This document shows positions 33,573-41,384 of a DNA stretch of 64,000 nt, piece after piece. The notes under the pieces are model-generated. The model had not been told where the DNA came from and searched no databases. It was given only the letters and a program-made list of their open reading frames with translations. Origin of the DNA: G942493375 sp942493375 (GTDB lineage: Bacteria; Armatimonadota; UBA5829); the NCBI GenBank assembly GCA_942493375.1, contig OW818698.1, positions 5,828,001-5,892,000 on the forward strand. The letters are read 5' to 3'. The position numbers and the translations under genes are program-made. Every line of letters starts with the position of its first letter. Position 1 is the first letter of the stretch.

Positions 33573-34025
33573 CTACACATATTTTGAAACATGGATTCTG
33601 ATTGTCTGGTCGTTTGCGACTTCTTCGCTGGTGACTGTGAAACCCTTTTTCTTCATCTCAGTAACGACCTTATTATAGGCGTATTGCTGGGTAATCTTGC
33701 CAATCAGCTCTTTGCCCAGCGTCTGGAGTTCACTGTCAGTATGGTTTTTTCCGGAAACGTGAACCGAGACTCTGCCATCGGCTTCACGGTTGAAAGTGGC
33801 GGAGATATCGTCTTTGTTAATAGTAAACTTGCTGTCTCGGGCCATCGTATCGCCAAGGATATTGCTGTCTTCTATCGGGACTGTAACACTTCTATTGCCT
33901 CGAGGAACTACCTGTTCGGTTTCTGTTTCCTTATATCCCAGAGATGCTCCAGCTGCCTGGGCATTACGATGTAGGTTCGACCATTCTATATATAATTCAG
34001 GCATAAAGAAAAACATACACGACAT
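33573..34025 (-). CDS. DUF1257 (Ycf35-like) protein
   Basis: 150 residues. The C-terminal half, ITQQYAYNKVVTEMKKKGF then DQTIRIHVSKYV, is the hallmark of DUF1257, the Ycf35 family of plastids and cyanobacteria. The N-terminus (MSCMFFFMPELYIEW) departs from the usual MSHF start and is the least certain part. GAGGTG stands five bases before the ATG. It is the first gene of the operon leading to DUF2997 and Ycf46. Function unknown. Confidence 0.8.
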   Translation of the reverse strand: MSCMFFFMPELYIEWSNLHRNAQAAGASLGYKETETEQVVPRGNRSVTVPIEDSNILGDTMARDSKFTINKDDISATFNREADGRVSVHVSGKNHTDSELQTLGKELIGKITQQYAYNKVVTEMKKKGFTVTSEEVANDQTIRIHVSKYV

Positions 34026-34155
34026 TATTTCACCTCAATCAGGAACCATTTTTTGCATGATGTGCATTCCATAGAAATGGTTCAGCGTTTGCATGATAGG
34101 CTATGTCAAATATATACCATATTATATCAGTTTAGGTTTATGGATTGCCAGAAAA

Positions 34156-34935
34156 TTATGAGGCATTTAGAGCATCTACCAGTAACTTGTGAAAGAATGG
34201 GTTGCCGGCTATGATTTCTACGTTGGTATTGCGCATGTTCAGGCTGTTTTCTGAGAAGTCGGTTACGCTGGCGCCTGCTTCGCGGAGGATTAGCTGCGCG
34301 GCGGCGATGTCCCAGGGGCTCAGACCGGACTGGATGAATCCGTTCAGACGTCCACAGGCTACATATGAAAGTGCCAGGGCAGCGGAACCGAAACGGCGGA
34401 ACTGGGATGTGTGCTGGCTGAGTTCACGGATGATGTTAACAAACGTTTCGGAGTCGCTTTTACCCCTGACCCAGCTTACAGATATCAGACCGGCGTCTGC
34501 GTGTTGTTCTGCAGAGACATATATCGGGTGATCGTTCAGGAAAGCTCCACTGCCTTCTGCTGCATGGAACATTTCATCGTGCAGAGGGTCATATACTGCT
34601 CCAACTTTGGATATCCCACCCTGTGCTACTGCGATGGAGACTGTAAAAAAAGGTATTGCGGTGGCATAGTTGGTGGTCCCGTCTATGGGATCGATGATCC
34701 AGACGTTTCTGCCATCGTCTACACCCGACCATCCGCTCTCTTCACTGAGAATGGCGTCATCCGGGCGTTCTACTCTCAGGCGTCCGATGATATAGTCCTC
34801 TGCAGCTTCATCTACCTCGGTGACGATATCTGCCCTGCTGGTCTTGATTTTCCAGCTCTTCTGTGTTGTGTATCTGTTTCTGACGATTTCTCCGGCTCCT
34901 CTGGCAAGGTCCTGAACAAGCAGTGAAAGTTCCAA
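34156..34935 (-). CDS. Inositol-monophosphatase-family phosphatase
   Basis: 259 residues, standard size. Lithium-sensitive phosphatase motifs: Glu65-Glu66 in ILSEESG, WIIDPIDGTTNY (metal ligands Asp82 and Asp85), and SPWDIAAAQLILREAG with Asp209. Members hydrolyse inositol monophosphates, fructose-1,6-bisphosphate, NADP or histidinol phosphate; this sequence does not tell which, so suhB is not assigned. It stands 130 bases upstream of the Ycf46 operon on the same strand. Start ATG at 34935; no strong ribosome site is visible. Confidence 0.93.
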   Translation of the reverse strand: MELSLLVQDLARGAGEIVRNRYTTQKSWKIKTSRADIVTEVDEAAEDYIIGRLRVERPDDAILSEESGWSGVDDGRNVWIIDPIDGTTNYATAIPFFTVSIAVAQGGISKVGAVYDPLHDEMFHAAEGSGAFLNDHPIYVSAEQHADAGLISVSWVRGKSDSETFVNIIRELSQHTSQFRRFGSAALALSYVACGRLNGFIQSGLSPWDIAAAQLILREAGASVTDFSENSLNMRNTNVEIIAGNPFFHKLLVDALNAS

Positions 34936-35232
34936 TTTCTAGCCCCCTGGTATGGTTCTGCAATATAGCATGAGTTAGCGGGGGAGGCGGGGAAATCCTT
35001 TTTTTAGGCTTCGGAAAGGGAGGAGTTGAAAGTGGAAAGTGGAAAGTGGAAAGTGGAAAGTGGAAAGTGAAGGGAGGGGGTAATGGATAATTGACAATTG
35101 ATAGTTGACAATGAAAGGGATTGGGATTCCTTCCATACACCCATTTTTCAACTTTCAACCAATCCCCATTCCCTTCACTTTCAACTTTCAACTTTCCACT
35201 ATCAACTCCATTTTCAACTTTAGGATTGGAGG
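34936..35232. repeat. Intergenic minisatellites in opposite orientations
   Basis: GGAAAGTGGAAAGTGGAAAG units (35024-35076) and their inverted relatives CTTTCAACTTTCAACTTTCC (35147-35220) flank an ATTGACAATTGATAGTTGAC segment (35083-35115). The two arrays could pair into a large stem. No gene is present. Confidence 0.8.
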
Positions 35233-37524
35233 TTAGTCCCAGGATATTGTTAGTTGGGTGGGGTGGGAGGCTCCTGACTCCTGTCTCCTGGGTTTGTTTA
35301 GGTTGAATTGTATTTTGGCGTGGGGGGCTATTATTGGAATTTTGCCTGCGGTGTGGGTGTTGGTTGGGTCTTGGAATGCGTTGGTTTCGGATGCTTGAAT
35401 GATTTTAACTCTGCTTGCGTTGCTGCATGTGGCTTTGGTGATGTGGCGGTTGAATATTAGGAACTCTGCTGGACCGGAGATATCAGCCGGAAGTGTGAAT
35501 GTGGCAGTTGGTCTTTTTGGATCGATGACTACTCCTATGAATGTTTGTTTACCATTCTTATGGTTTAGACCGCAATAGGAGACCCTCACATTGTCAGAAT
35601 ACACGAAGTCTCGTATTCCTAGATACTTAGCAAGTTGCTTGAGTACAGCTGGGAATGTCTCTTTGAAGAATGAAACATTGGCTGGGTTTCCGGTTTTAAG
35701 CGAGCCGAACCATATCTCTTTCATCGGAGTTGGTTCGGTGGTCAGCAGGATACCCCCTTTGCCTTTGGGAACTGCAGCGAGTATGCTTTGTCGTTTATTA
35801 TCTCTAAGTAACGGACTTAGGTGCTTCTTCAATTCATCTATAAGAAGCGTGTCGGTCTTGAGTGTGCTGCTGGTTATCTTTGTTCCTTCAAGCAGGCCTC
35901 CGAAGGAGTCTGTGTAATTGTTTTGATCTCCGGCGTGGAGTTTGCGGTCTTCTCCTAATCTGTGCAGGAATGTGCCGGGGCCGGTGGCGACTAACCATCC
36001 TCCGTTGTTGATCCATACCTTGATTTGTTTGAGCACATCATCCGGGACGGTGGTGAATGAGGTGTTGGGAACTATCAGCATTTTGATCCCATCCAAACAG
36101 CCATCGCGGACCAGTTGTTCATCGATTATGTCAGGATATCCAAGAGCTGCTCCCCAGGAAGCAAGCTGGTGGTTGTTTGACAGGAGATCATCGTATACAT
36201 TGCGCACATCGTAGTTGGAATATTCCGGTGCGCGGTAGAAACCGCTGTATGCTGACTGTAGGAATGCTATCTTGCTGCGTGGTCTTTCTACTCTTAGTTG
36301 ATTGTAGATGCGGCCTGCTTCTGCCAGGAGATAGTAGGTCTCATTTGGCATGGCACTTAGACCAGCCATTCCATTGAGTCCGATGACACCAGTCTGGCCA
36401 CAATCCAGTGCATCCAGGTTGGACAACTGGCAGTAATTGAATGCATCACAACCAGCCATCAGACTGTTATACAGCACCTTTTTTGTCTCAATGAGACCAT
36501 ATCTTCCGCCATCGTTCTCCGGCACGAAGACCGGGACTTTGTAGTAGCGCCTGACTGTATCCATATAGCGCAGGTCTGCAATGGCGTGACCATCGGTTGC
36601 ATCTACTATTTGCAGGCCTGCCTTTGCACAGGACGAAATAAGGTTGCCTACAAATGGGCCTACTGCGGACTCGTTATACATCGGGGATATCTTTATGCCA
36701 ATAGGCTTGGTGGATTTGCTGCGAACGGCTGCGCATAGGCCTTGCATATAGTCTGAAAGGCTCAAAGTGCGCCATTGGGAGTAGTCGGACCAGTCATTGC
36801 GGTTATCGAATGTCCAGAGTTTTGCATCTCTGTTAGGCCTTGGCGGTTCGATGGCATCCAAGGAATTGTGGGTTGTGCCCCAGGCGGCGTTTAGCTTAGC
36901 CAGGTCATTACTGTATGCATTAATAAGGTAACGGCGGAAGTCTGCTTTGGCACTGACTGAATATCCACCATACTGCGGGTGGAACCAGTCTCCTGCAACG
37001 TGTTCGACTTCACCATAGTTGGAACTGCACAGTACGTAGTATCCGCGGATATCTGCGCCGAGTGATTCCAGCATCTGGACAATTGAAGTTGCCTGCCGCA
37101 GGTCCTCTCTTCTTACTTCAGGATTGTAGAAGTTGACTGGTCGTGTGTCTATCTTGCCATTTTCGAGTATCACAGGGTCCGGATTCAAATAGCCATAGTC
37201 CCAGTTGCTGTTACTCCACCACAGCACAAGCGGCACCTTTTGAGAGATCAGAGGAGTGAGATATTTCTTTGCGGCTTCATATGTAAATGTTGCTGTGGAG
37301 GTTCCGGGTGCAACGGGATCATGCATCGCGACGCCAATGTCCAGGCTACAGCTAAGCTTTAGGATTTTATCGTAGCTGCAATCGGGAAGAGATTGAGTCA
37401 TCCCGCCAAGGACTGAGACATCCGGTAATTTATCGCGTACAGCAGAGCTATATGAGTCAGCTGCATAAGAGGTTAGTGTGCAGCAGGTGAGTAATATAGC
37501 TAGTATACAGGTAGCTCTTGACAT
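35233..37524 (-). CDS. Secreted GH42-like (GH-A clan) glycoside hydrolase
   Basis: 763 residues from the ATG at 37524, whose SRATCILAILLTCCTLTSYAAD is a signal peptide. A frame to 37569 exists but starts without one, and GGT-rich sequence precedes 37524. Residues ~40-390 look like a TIM barrel of the beta-galactosidase/GH42 type: YYVLCSSNYGEVEHVAG with an acidic candidate, KADFRRYLINAYSNDLAKLNAAWGT, and VFVPENDGG with a candidate nucleophile Glu. Residues ~400-640 resemble the GH42 trimerisation/amidotransferase-like domain (KMLIVPNTSFTTVPDDVLKQIKVWINNGGWLVATGPGTFL). The substrate is unknown. Another member of the secreted glycan-processing set. Confidence 0.78.
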   Translation of the reverse strand: MSRATCILAILLTCCTLTSYAADSYSSAVRDKLPDVSVLGGMTQSLPDCSYDKILKLSCSLDIGVAMHDPVAPGTSTATFTYEAAKKYLTPLISQKVPLVLWWSNSNWDYGYLNPDPVILENGKIDTRPVNFYNPEVRREDLRQATSIVQMLESLGADIRGYYVLCSSNYGEVEHVAGDWFHPQYGGYSVSAKADFRRYLINAYSNDLAKLNAAWGTTHNSLDAIEPPRPNRDAKLWTFDNRNDWSDYSQWRTLSLSDYMQGLCAAVRSKSTKPIGIKISPMYNESAVGPFVGNLISSCAKAGLQIVDATDGHAIADLRYMDTVRRYYKVPVFVPENDGGRYGLIETKKVLYNSLMAGCDAFNYCQLSNLDALDCGQTGVIGLNGMAGLSAMPNETYYLLAEAGRIYNQLRVERPRSKIAFLQSAYSGFYRAPEYSNYDVRNVYDDLLSNNHQLASWGAALGYPDIIDEQLVRDGCLDGIKMLIVPNTSFTTVPDDVLKQIKVWINNGGWLVATGPGTFLHRLGEDRKLHAGDQNNYTDSFGGLLEGTKITSSTLKTDTLLIDELKKHLSPLLRDNKRQSILAAVPKGKGGILLTTEPTPMKEIWFGSLKTGNPANVSFFKETFPAVLKQLAKYLGIRDFVYSDNVRVSYCGLNHKNGKQTFIGVVIDPKRPTATFTLPADISGPAEFLIFNRHITKATCSNASRVKIIQASETNAFQDPTNTHTAGKIPIIAPHAKIQFNLNKPRRQESGASHPTQLTISWD

Positions 37525-37629
37525 TGATAATGGACCTTTACCGCACATGAGGACTGCAATTGTTGTCAAACTCTAGCATAGCAGCATTTGTATCGTCAAA
37601 TGCGGTCGGGGATTAAGAATTGTCCGCAG

Positions 37630-37668
37630 GAGTATTCGGATTAGAATTCATTTAGGTTCCGAATACTC
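37630..37668. repeat. Perfect 10-bp inverted repeat upstream of the GH42-like gene
   Basis: GAGTATTCGG (37630-37639) and CCGAATACTC (37659-37668), followed by CCGCAGATTT- and CGCGAAACAC-type dispersed repeats (37675-37697, 37706-37733). It could be an operator-like or mRNA structure in the leader of the minus-strand gene; no T-run. Confidence 0.5.
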
Positions 37669-37752
37669 TAGATTCCGCAGATTTACGCAGATTTTTTATG
37701 GGAGAACCGCGAAACACGCTAAATACGCGAAAAGGGGATTGGAACCATCGTA

Positions 37753-37796
37753 TAAAAAACGAACTCCTGCGATGGTTGACACCGCAGGAGTCCGTT
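37753..37796 (-). terminator. Intrinsic terminator of the GGDEF/HD-GYP gene
   Basis: On the minus strand AACGGACTCCTGCG pairs with CGCAGGAGTTCGTT (one wobble) and is followed directly by TTTTTT. It lies immediately after the stop of the gene at 37801. Confidence 0.88.
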
Positions 37797-37800
37797 ATGG

Positions 37801-39276
37801 TCAGGCTGCTTTTCGGCGGCGGTTGGTGGCAAGGCTGTTGATGAATGCGGTTGTCAGTTCGGGGTCGAACTGAGATCCTGCGCACCGGCGCAATTCATTA
37901 AGTGCCCGTCTGCTGGACATCGTTTTTCTATACGGTCTTGGACTGGTCATAGATTCATATGCATCAGCTATGGCAATTATCCTGGCAGGTAATGGAATAT
38001 CCTGTCCGGATAATGCATTTGGATACCCTGTGCCATCATAACGCTCATGGTGGTATTTAATGCCTGGTATGATGGATTCAGATTGTCCAACTTTTAGAAG
38101 TAGAGCTGTGCCAACTTTAACATGTTCGTGTATGATATCCCAGTCATCATCAGTAAGTGGTTCAGTCTTCATCAGGATTGACTCCGGTATGCAAATGCTT
38201 CCCAGATCATGTAAAATTGCTGCTATACGCAGGTTGCCAAGTTCCTCAGCTGAAAGACCGATTGCCTGTCCCAACAACTGAGTGTATCCTTCAACGTTAC
38301 TTGAATGGTTCTGAGCGTACCCACTCCTGCAGTTTACTATCTCTGCCAGGTATCTAATTGTTCTCAGGCTGTCTGATGTGTCTGATTGATTATAACTGTC
38401 TGCACTACTGGTTGCAATTATTCGTGTACCATCAGCTGAAAACGCTATGGCCTGGTTTTTTCCTTCGGTTTTTGCCTGGTATAGGGCAGTATCAGCACCT
38501 GTTATCAGATTGTGCTTGTTTGGCCCATGTGTCGGGAATGTTGAAATACCAGCACTAACGGTCACGTGCCTTCCTTTTCCCATAGTTGCAGAACTGTGAC
38601 GCCTTGCAGCATCGACAATACGCTCGGCTACAACCATAGCACTGGGTGCATCCGTTTCCGGAAGTATAACAACAAACTCTTCTCCACCATACCGGGCCAC
38701 TATGTCGTGGTTTCTTACGCTCTTATTCAGGATCTCTGAGAACCATTTTAATAAGAGATCGCCTTCCTGGTGTCCCCAGGTATCGTTGAATAATTTGAAA
38801 TTATCCAGATCAAGCATTATGAGTGACAGGCAGCGTTTGTGGCGTGCAGCACGGTCAATCTCTTCATCCAGCCGTTTTTGGAAGTATGCATGATTATACA
38901 AACCAGTAAGGCCATCTATATTTGCCAGTTTCTCTGCCATCACCCGGTATCTGAATTCTCTATGAAACAGGCTGCCGGTTATCACTGACACACCTATACA
39001 TATAACAGTCCAGACAAAAAAGGATAGAACATGTGCATTGATGTGGTCGGCCACACTCCCCGTAAACATCGCCAACCCCCAAGTCTGTGATTCTAAGCTG
39101 AATGACCAGACGGCAGCGATATAACTGACGAATGCAAATACTATCCCACCGACATAGAACAGTAGTCTGTAGAGAAGAGGGAATACAACATTAACTTCAC
39201 CCGTATCTTTCTCTTTTGATACAGGTGCTTTGGTATTACGAATGTTATTTCTCAAATGAAATTGAATAGTGCTCAT
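37801..39276 (-). CDS. Membrane-bound diguanylate cyclase with C-terminal HD-GYP domain
   Basis: 491 residues. Two membrane helices (~35-55 and ~85-105). GGDEF domain ~115-280 has the intact active site RYGGEEF and an inhibitory I-site RNHD five residues before it, so it should make cyclic di-GMP and be product-inhibited. The HD-GYP domain ~300-485 carries HDLG, HEHV, HHERYDGTGYP and PARIIAIADAYESMTS. The usual HDxGK lysine is Ser here (HDLGSI), so phosphodiesterase activity is less certain. No periplasmic sensor domain. The gene is monocistronic with its own terminator, and diverges from the MFS gene. Confidence 0.93.
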   Translation of the reverse strand: MSTIQFHLRNNIRNTKAPVSKEKDTGEVNVVFPLLYRLLFYVGGIVFAFVSYIAAVWSFSLESQTWGLAMFTGSVADHINAHVLSFFVWTVICIGVSVITGSLFHREFRYRVMAEKLANIDGLTGLYNHAYFQKRLDEEIDRAARHKRCLSLIMLDLDNFKLFNDTWGHQEGDLLLKWFSEILNKSVRNHDIVARYGGEEFVVILPETDAPSAMVVAERIVDAARRHSSATMGKGRHVTVSAGISTFPTHGPNKHNLITGADTALYQAKTEGKNQAIAFSADGTRIIATSSADSYNQSDTSDSLRTIRYLAEIVNCRSGYAQNHSSNVEGYTQLLGQAIGLSAEELGNLRIAAILHDLGSICIPESILMKTEPLTDDDWDIIHEHVKVGTALLLKVGQSESIIPGIKYHHERYDGTGYPNALSGQDIPLPARIIAIADAYESMTSPRPYRKTMSSRRALNELRRCAGSQFDPELTTAFINSLATNRRRKAA

Positions 39277-39607
39277 AATGTATTATTTACCCAGTAATGC
39301 AACTATACACACATACCATACCTTTCATAGTCAATAATACCTAGCATGTACACTTATATAGACGAAGCCGGAATACATAATGTGCCAATTATTTTTAATG
39401 CAATTAAGTATTGAGCAGTCTTATTGCGTAAGCAGCGCAATAACTCTCGGTAATACACTATAATCTTGACTGATTGAGTATAAAGGATCTTGTTCCTTAA
39501 TTATTGACGTAGCAGAGAGTTTCCGTGTATTATTCAATCGACGAGGAAACTGGACTATAAATTGTCTTCGTCAGTATAAATAGCGAGTTGTGGAGGATAG
39601 AGAGGTC
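39277..39607. promoter_or_regulatory. Divergent intergenic region between the GGDEF/HD-GYP and MFS genes
   Basis: 331 bases separate two divergently transcribed genes and must contain both promoters. It is AT-rich, but I cannot name a reliable -35/-10 pair or an operator. Confidence 0.35.
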
Positions 39608-40885
39608 ATGTCTAATGACAAGAAGAGATGGTTGATACTGTTTGCAGGTATTCTTGCAAATCTGTGTCAAGGGGCTGCTTATGCCTCTAGTGTATTTGCA
39701 AAGCCTATGTTGGCACATTTGGGATTGATGGTGGCAGGACCTGACGGACAGATGGTTCCGGACATGACCAAGTGGGCTATGGCATTTTCTATTAATCTTG
39801 CCTGTTTGCCAATCGGTATGCTGTTGTCAGGAAAGATTGCAGATCAACGCAGTACAAAGCTGGTTGTTGTTTGCGGTGGGATTCTTTTCGGATTGGGAAT
39901 GTTTCTAGCTGGTTATGCGAACTCATTAGCAACTCTGTACATTACATTTGGTGTGATGATGGGGTTGGGTAGTGGAGCAGCATATGGCGCTATAGTGTCC
40001 ACTGCTGTCAGATGGTTCCCTGACAAACGTGGTTTGGCTTCAGGATTGGCTGTTGGCGCTTTAGGTTTTGGGCCCGCTGTTATAGCTCCAGTTGCCATGT
40101 GGTTAATGTCTATGCCTTCTGATCAGGCCACAGCAGTCTTGTTTGCATTCAAAGTATTGGGTGTTGCTTTCTTAGCGATAATTGCTTTGACCTCATTGGT
40201 TATGTCAAACCCGCCAGATGGCTACAAACCTGCGAATTTCTCGCCAGCTGCAACTGTTAAGACTGGTGGTAACACGGGTAAAGACTTTGTATGGACCAGT
40301 ATGCTCAAGGAAGGCCGTTTCTGGTTGCTTTATGTTCTATATGCTTGTGGCGCGTTTTCTGGGCTTATGATTATTAGTCAGATGTCGCCTATTGCACAAG
40401 CAAAAGACCTGGCAGGGCTGACGAAAGAAGCAGCGGCTGGTGTGGTTTCATTCCTTGCAATGGCTAATGCCGTCGGCAGAGTTTTCTGGGGGTTTGTATC
40501 AGACAAGATTGGCCGGTTGATGTCTCTGATCCTAATGTTCCTGATTACTGCAGCTGCTATGTTTATGATGCCTTCAATGGCTAAGGACCAGAGCACATTG
40601 ATTGTGACAGTCTTATTCATAGGCTTATGCTATGGTGGTTACCTTGGAATATTCCCTTCCTTGTGTGCTGATGCTTTTGGCGGCAAGAATATGGCTGTAA
40701 ACTATGGATTGTTATTCTCAGCATTTAGTGTAGCAGCAATTCTTGGTCCTCAGGTGGGAGCTGGAATTAATAAGAGTCAAGGTAGTTATGCGCAGGCATT
40801 TGTTATCGCTGCTGCTGTTGCTCTTGTTGGTGGGATTTTAGCTATAGTGATGAGGTTGGGAGAGCGCAAATCAGTCGTTACCTAA
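39608..40885 (+). CDS. Major facilitator superfamily transporter, oxalate/formate antiporter (OFA) type
   Basis: 425 residues from the ATG at 39608; GTG at 39590 is in frame but itself lies in the GGAGG ribosome site. About 12 membrane helices. KRWLILFAGILANLCQGAAY at the start, the loop DQRSTKLVVVCGGILFGLG, RWFPDKRGLASGLAVGALGFG and GRVFWGFVSDKIGR are characteristic of OFA-family carriers, which exchange small monocarboxylates or dicarboxylates. The actual substrate is unknown. It ends before a clear terminator, so it is probably monocistronic. Confidence 0.9.
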   Translation: MSNDKKRWLILFAGILANLCQGAAYASSVFAKPMLAHLGLMVAGPDGQMVPDMTKWAMAFSINLACLPIGMLLSGKIADQRSTKLVVVCGGILFGLGMFLAGYANSLATLYITFGVMMGLGSGAAYGAIVSTAVRWFPDKRGLASGLAVGALGFGPAVIAPVAMWLMSMPSDQATAVLFAFKVLGVAFLAIIALTSLVMSNPPDGYKPANFSPAATVKTGGNTGKDFVWTSMLKEGRFWLLYVLYACGAFSGLMIISQMSPIAQAKDLAGLTKEAAAGVVSFLAMANAVGRVFWGFVSDKIGRLMSLILMFLITAAAMFMMPSMAKDQSTLIVTVLFIGLCYGGYLGIFPSLCADAFGGKNMAVNYGLLFSAFSVAAILGPQVGAGINKSQGSYAQAFVIAAAVALVGGILAIVMRLGERKSVVT

Positions 40886-40942
40886 CCTAAGTAAGTAATT
40901 ACCTTTATATGAAGAGATTTCAACAGCTTGCAATATGGTAAG

Positions 40943-40983
40943 TTAATCCCCCTGGTTTACCTGGACCAGGGGGTTACTTTTGT
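40943..40983 (+). terminator. Intrinsic terminator of the MFS gene
   Basis: CCCCCTGGT (40948-40956) pairs with ACCAGGGGG (40965-40973), extended by TTAA/TTA, followed by TTACTTTTGTT. About 60 bases after the stop codon. Confidence 0.85.
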
Positions 40984-41384
40984 TATCCCCAATGATGTAA
41001 TCATGAATGGAACGATAGGTTTATTTAGCCGGAATATAGAATGTTCCATAATCATACCCCGCATTTAATGCATTATTATAACGTATTTAATACTTATAGT
41101 GAATGTTGTATTTATGAAAAGCTAGTCTCAAAACCTTAAGGTAATTAGTCTCAGGATTAGTGTAAATAATCCACGTAATTTGTAATATATACCTAATTTA
41201 TGAGTGAGAATCTGCCGACTATCTTGTTTAGCATAAATATGCAATACTGCAAAGGCTAATCATACATACGTAAGTCTTTGCGCGTTGTTGTGTATGAGTA
41301 TACATTTGTCTGAATGTACTTGAATAAGTGCAATATTTTGTACTTTGCTGATTCTATATACCGATTAAGGTGAACGGACAACAT
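40984..41384. promoter_or_regulatory. AT-rich leader of the chemotaxis cluster
   Basis: 400 bases without a gene. Presumably the promoter region of the che cluster. I see no riboswitch or convincing operator. Confidence 0.3.

Noticed and set aside
35024..35076. Possible CRISPR array
   Set aside because: Units are only 9 bases, contiguous, without spacers, and no cas genes are near.
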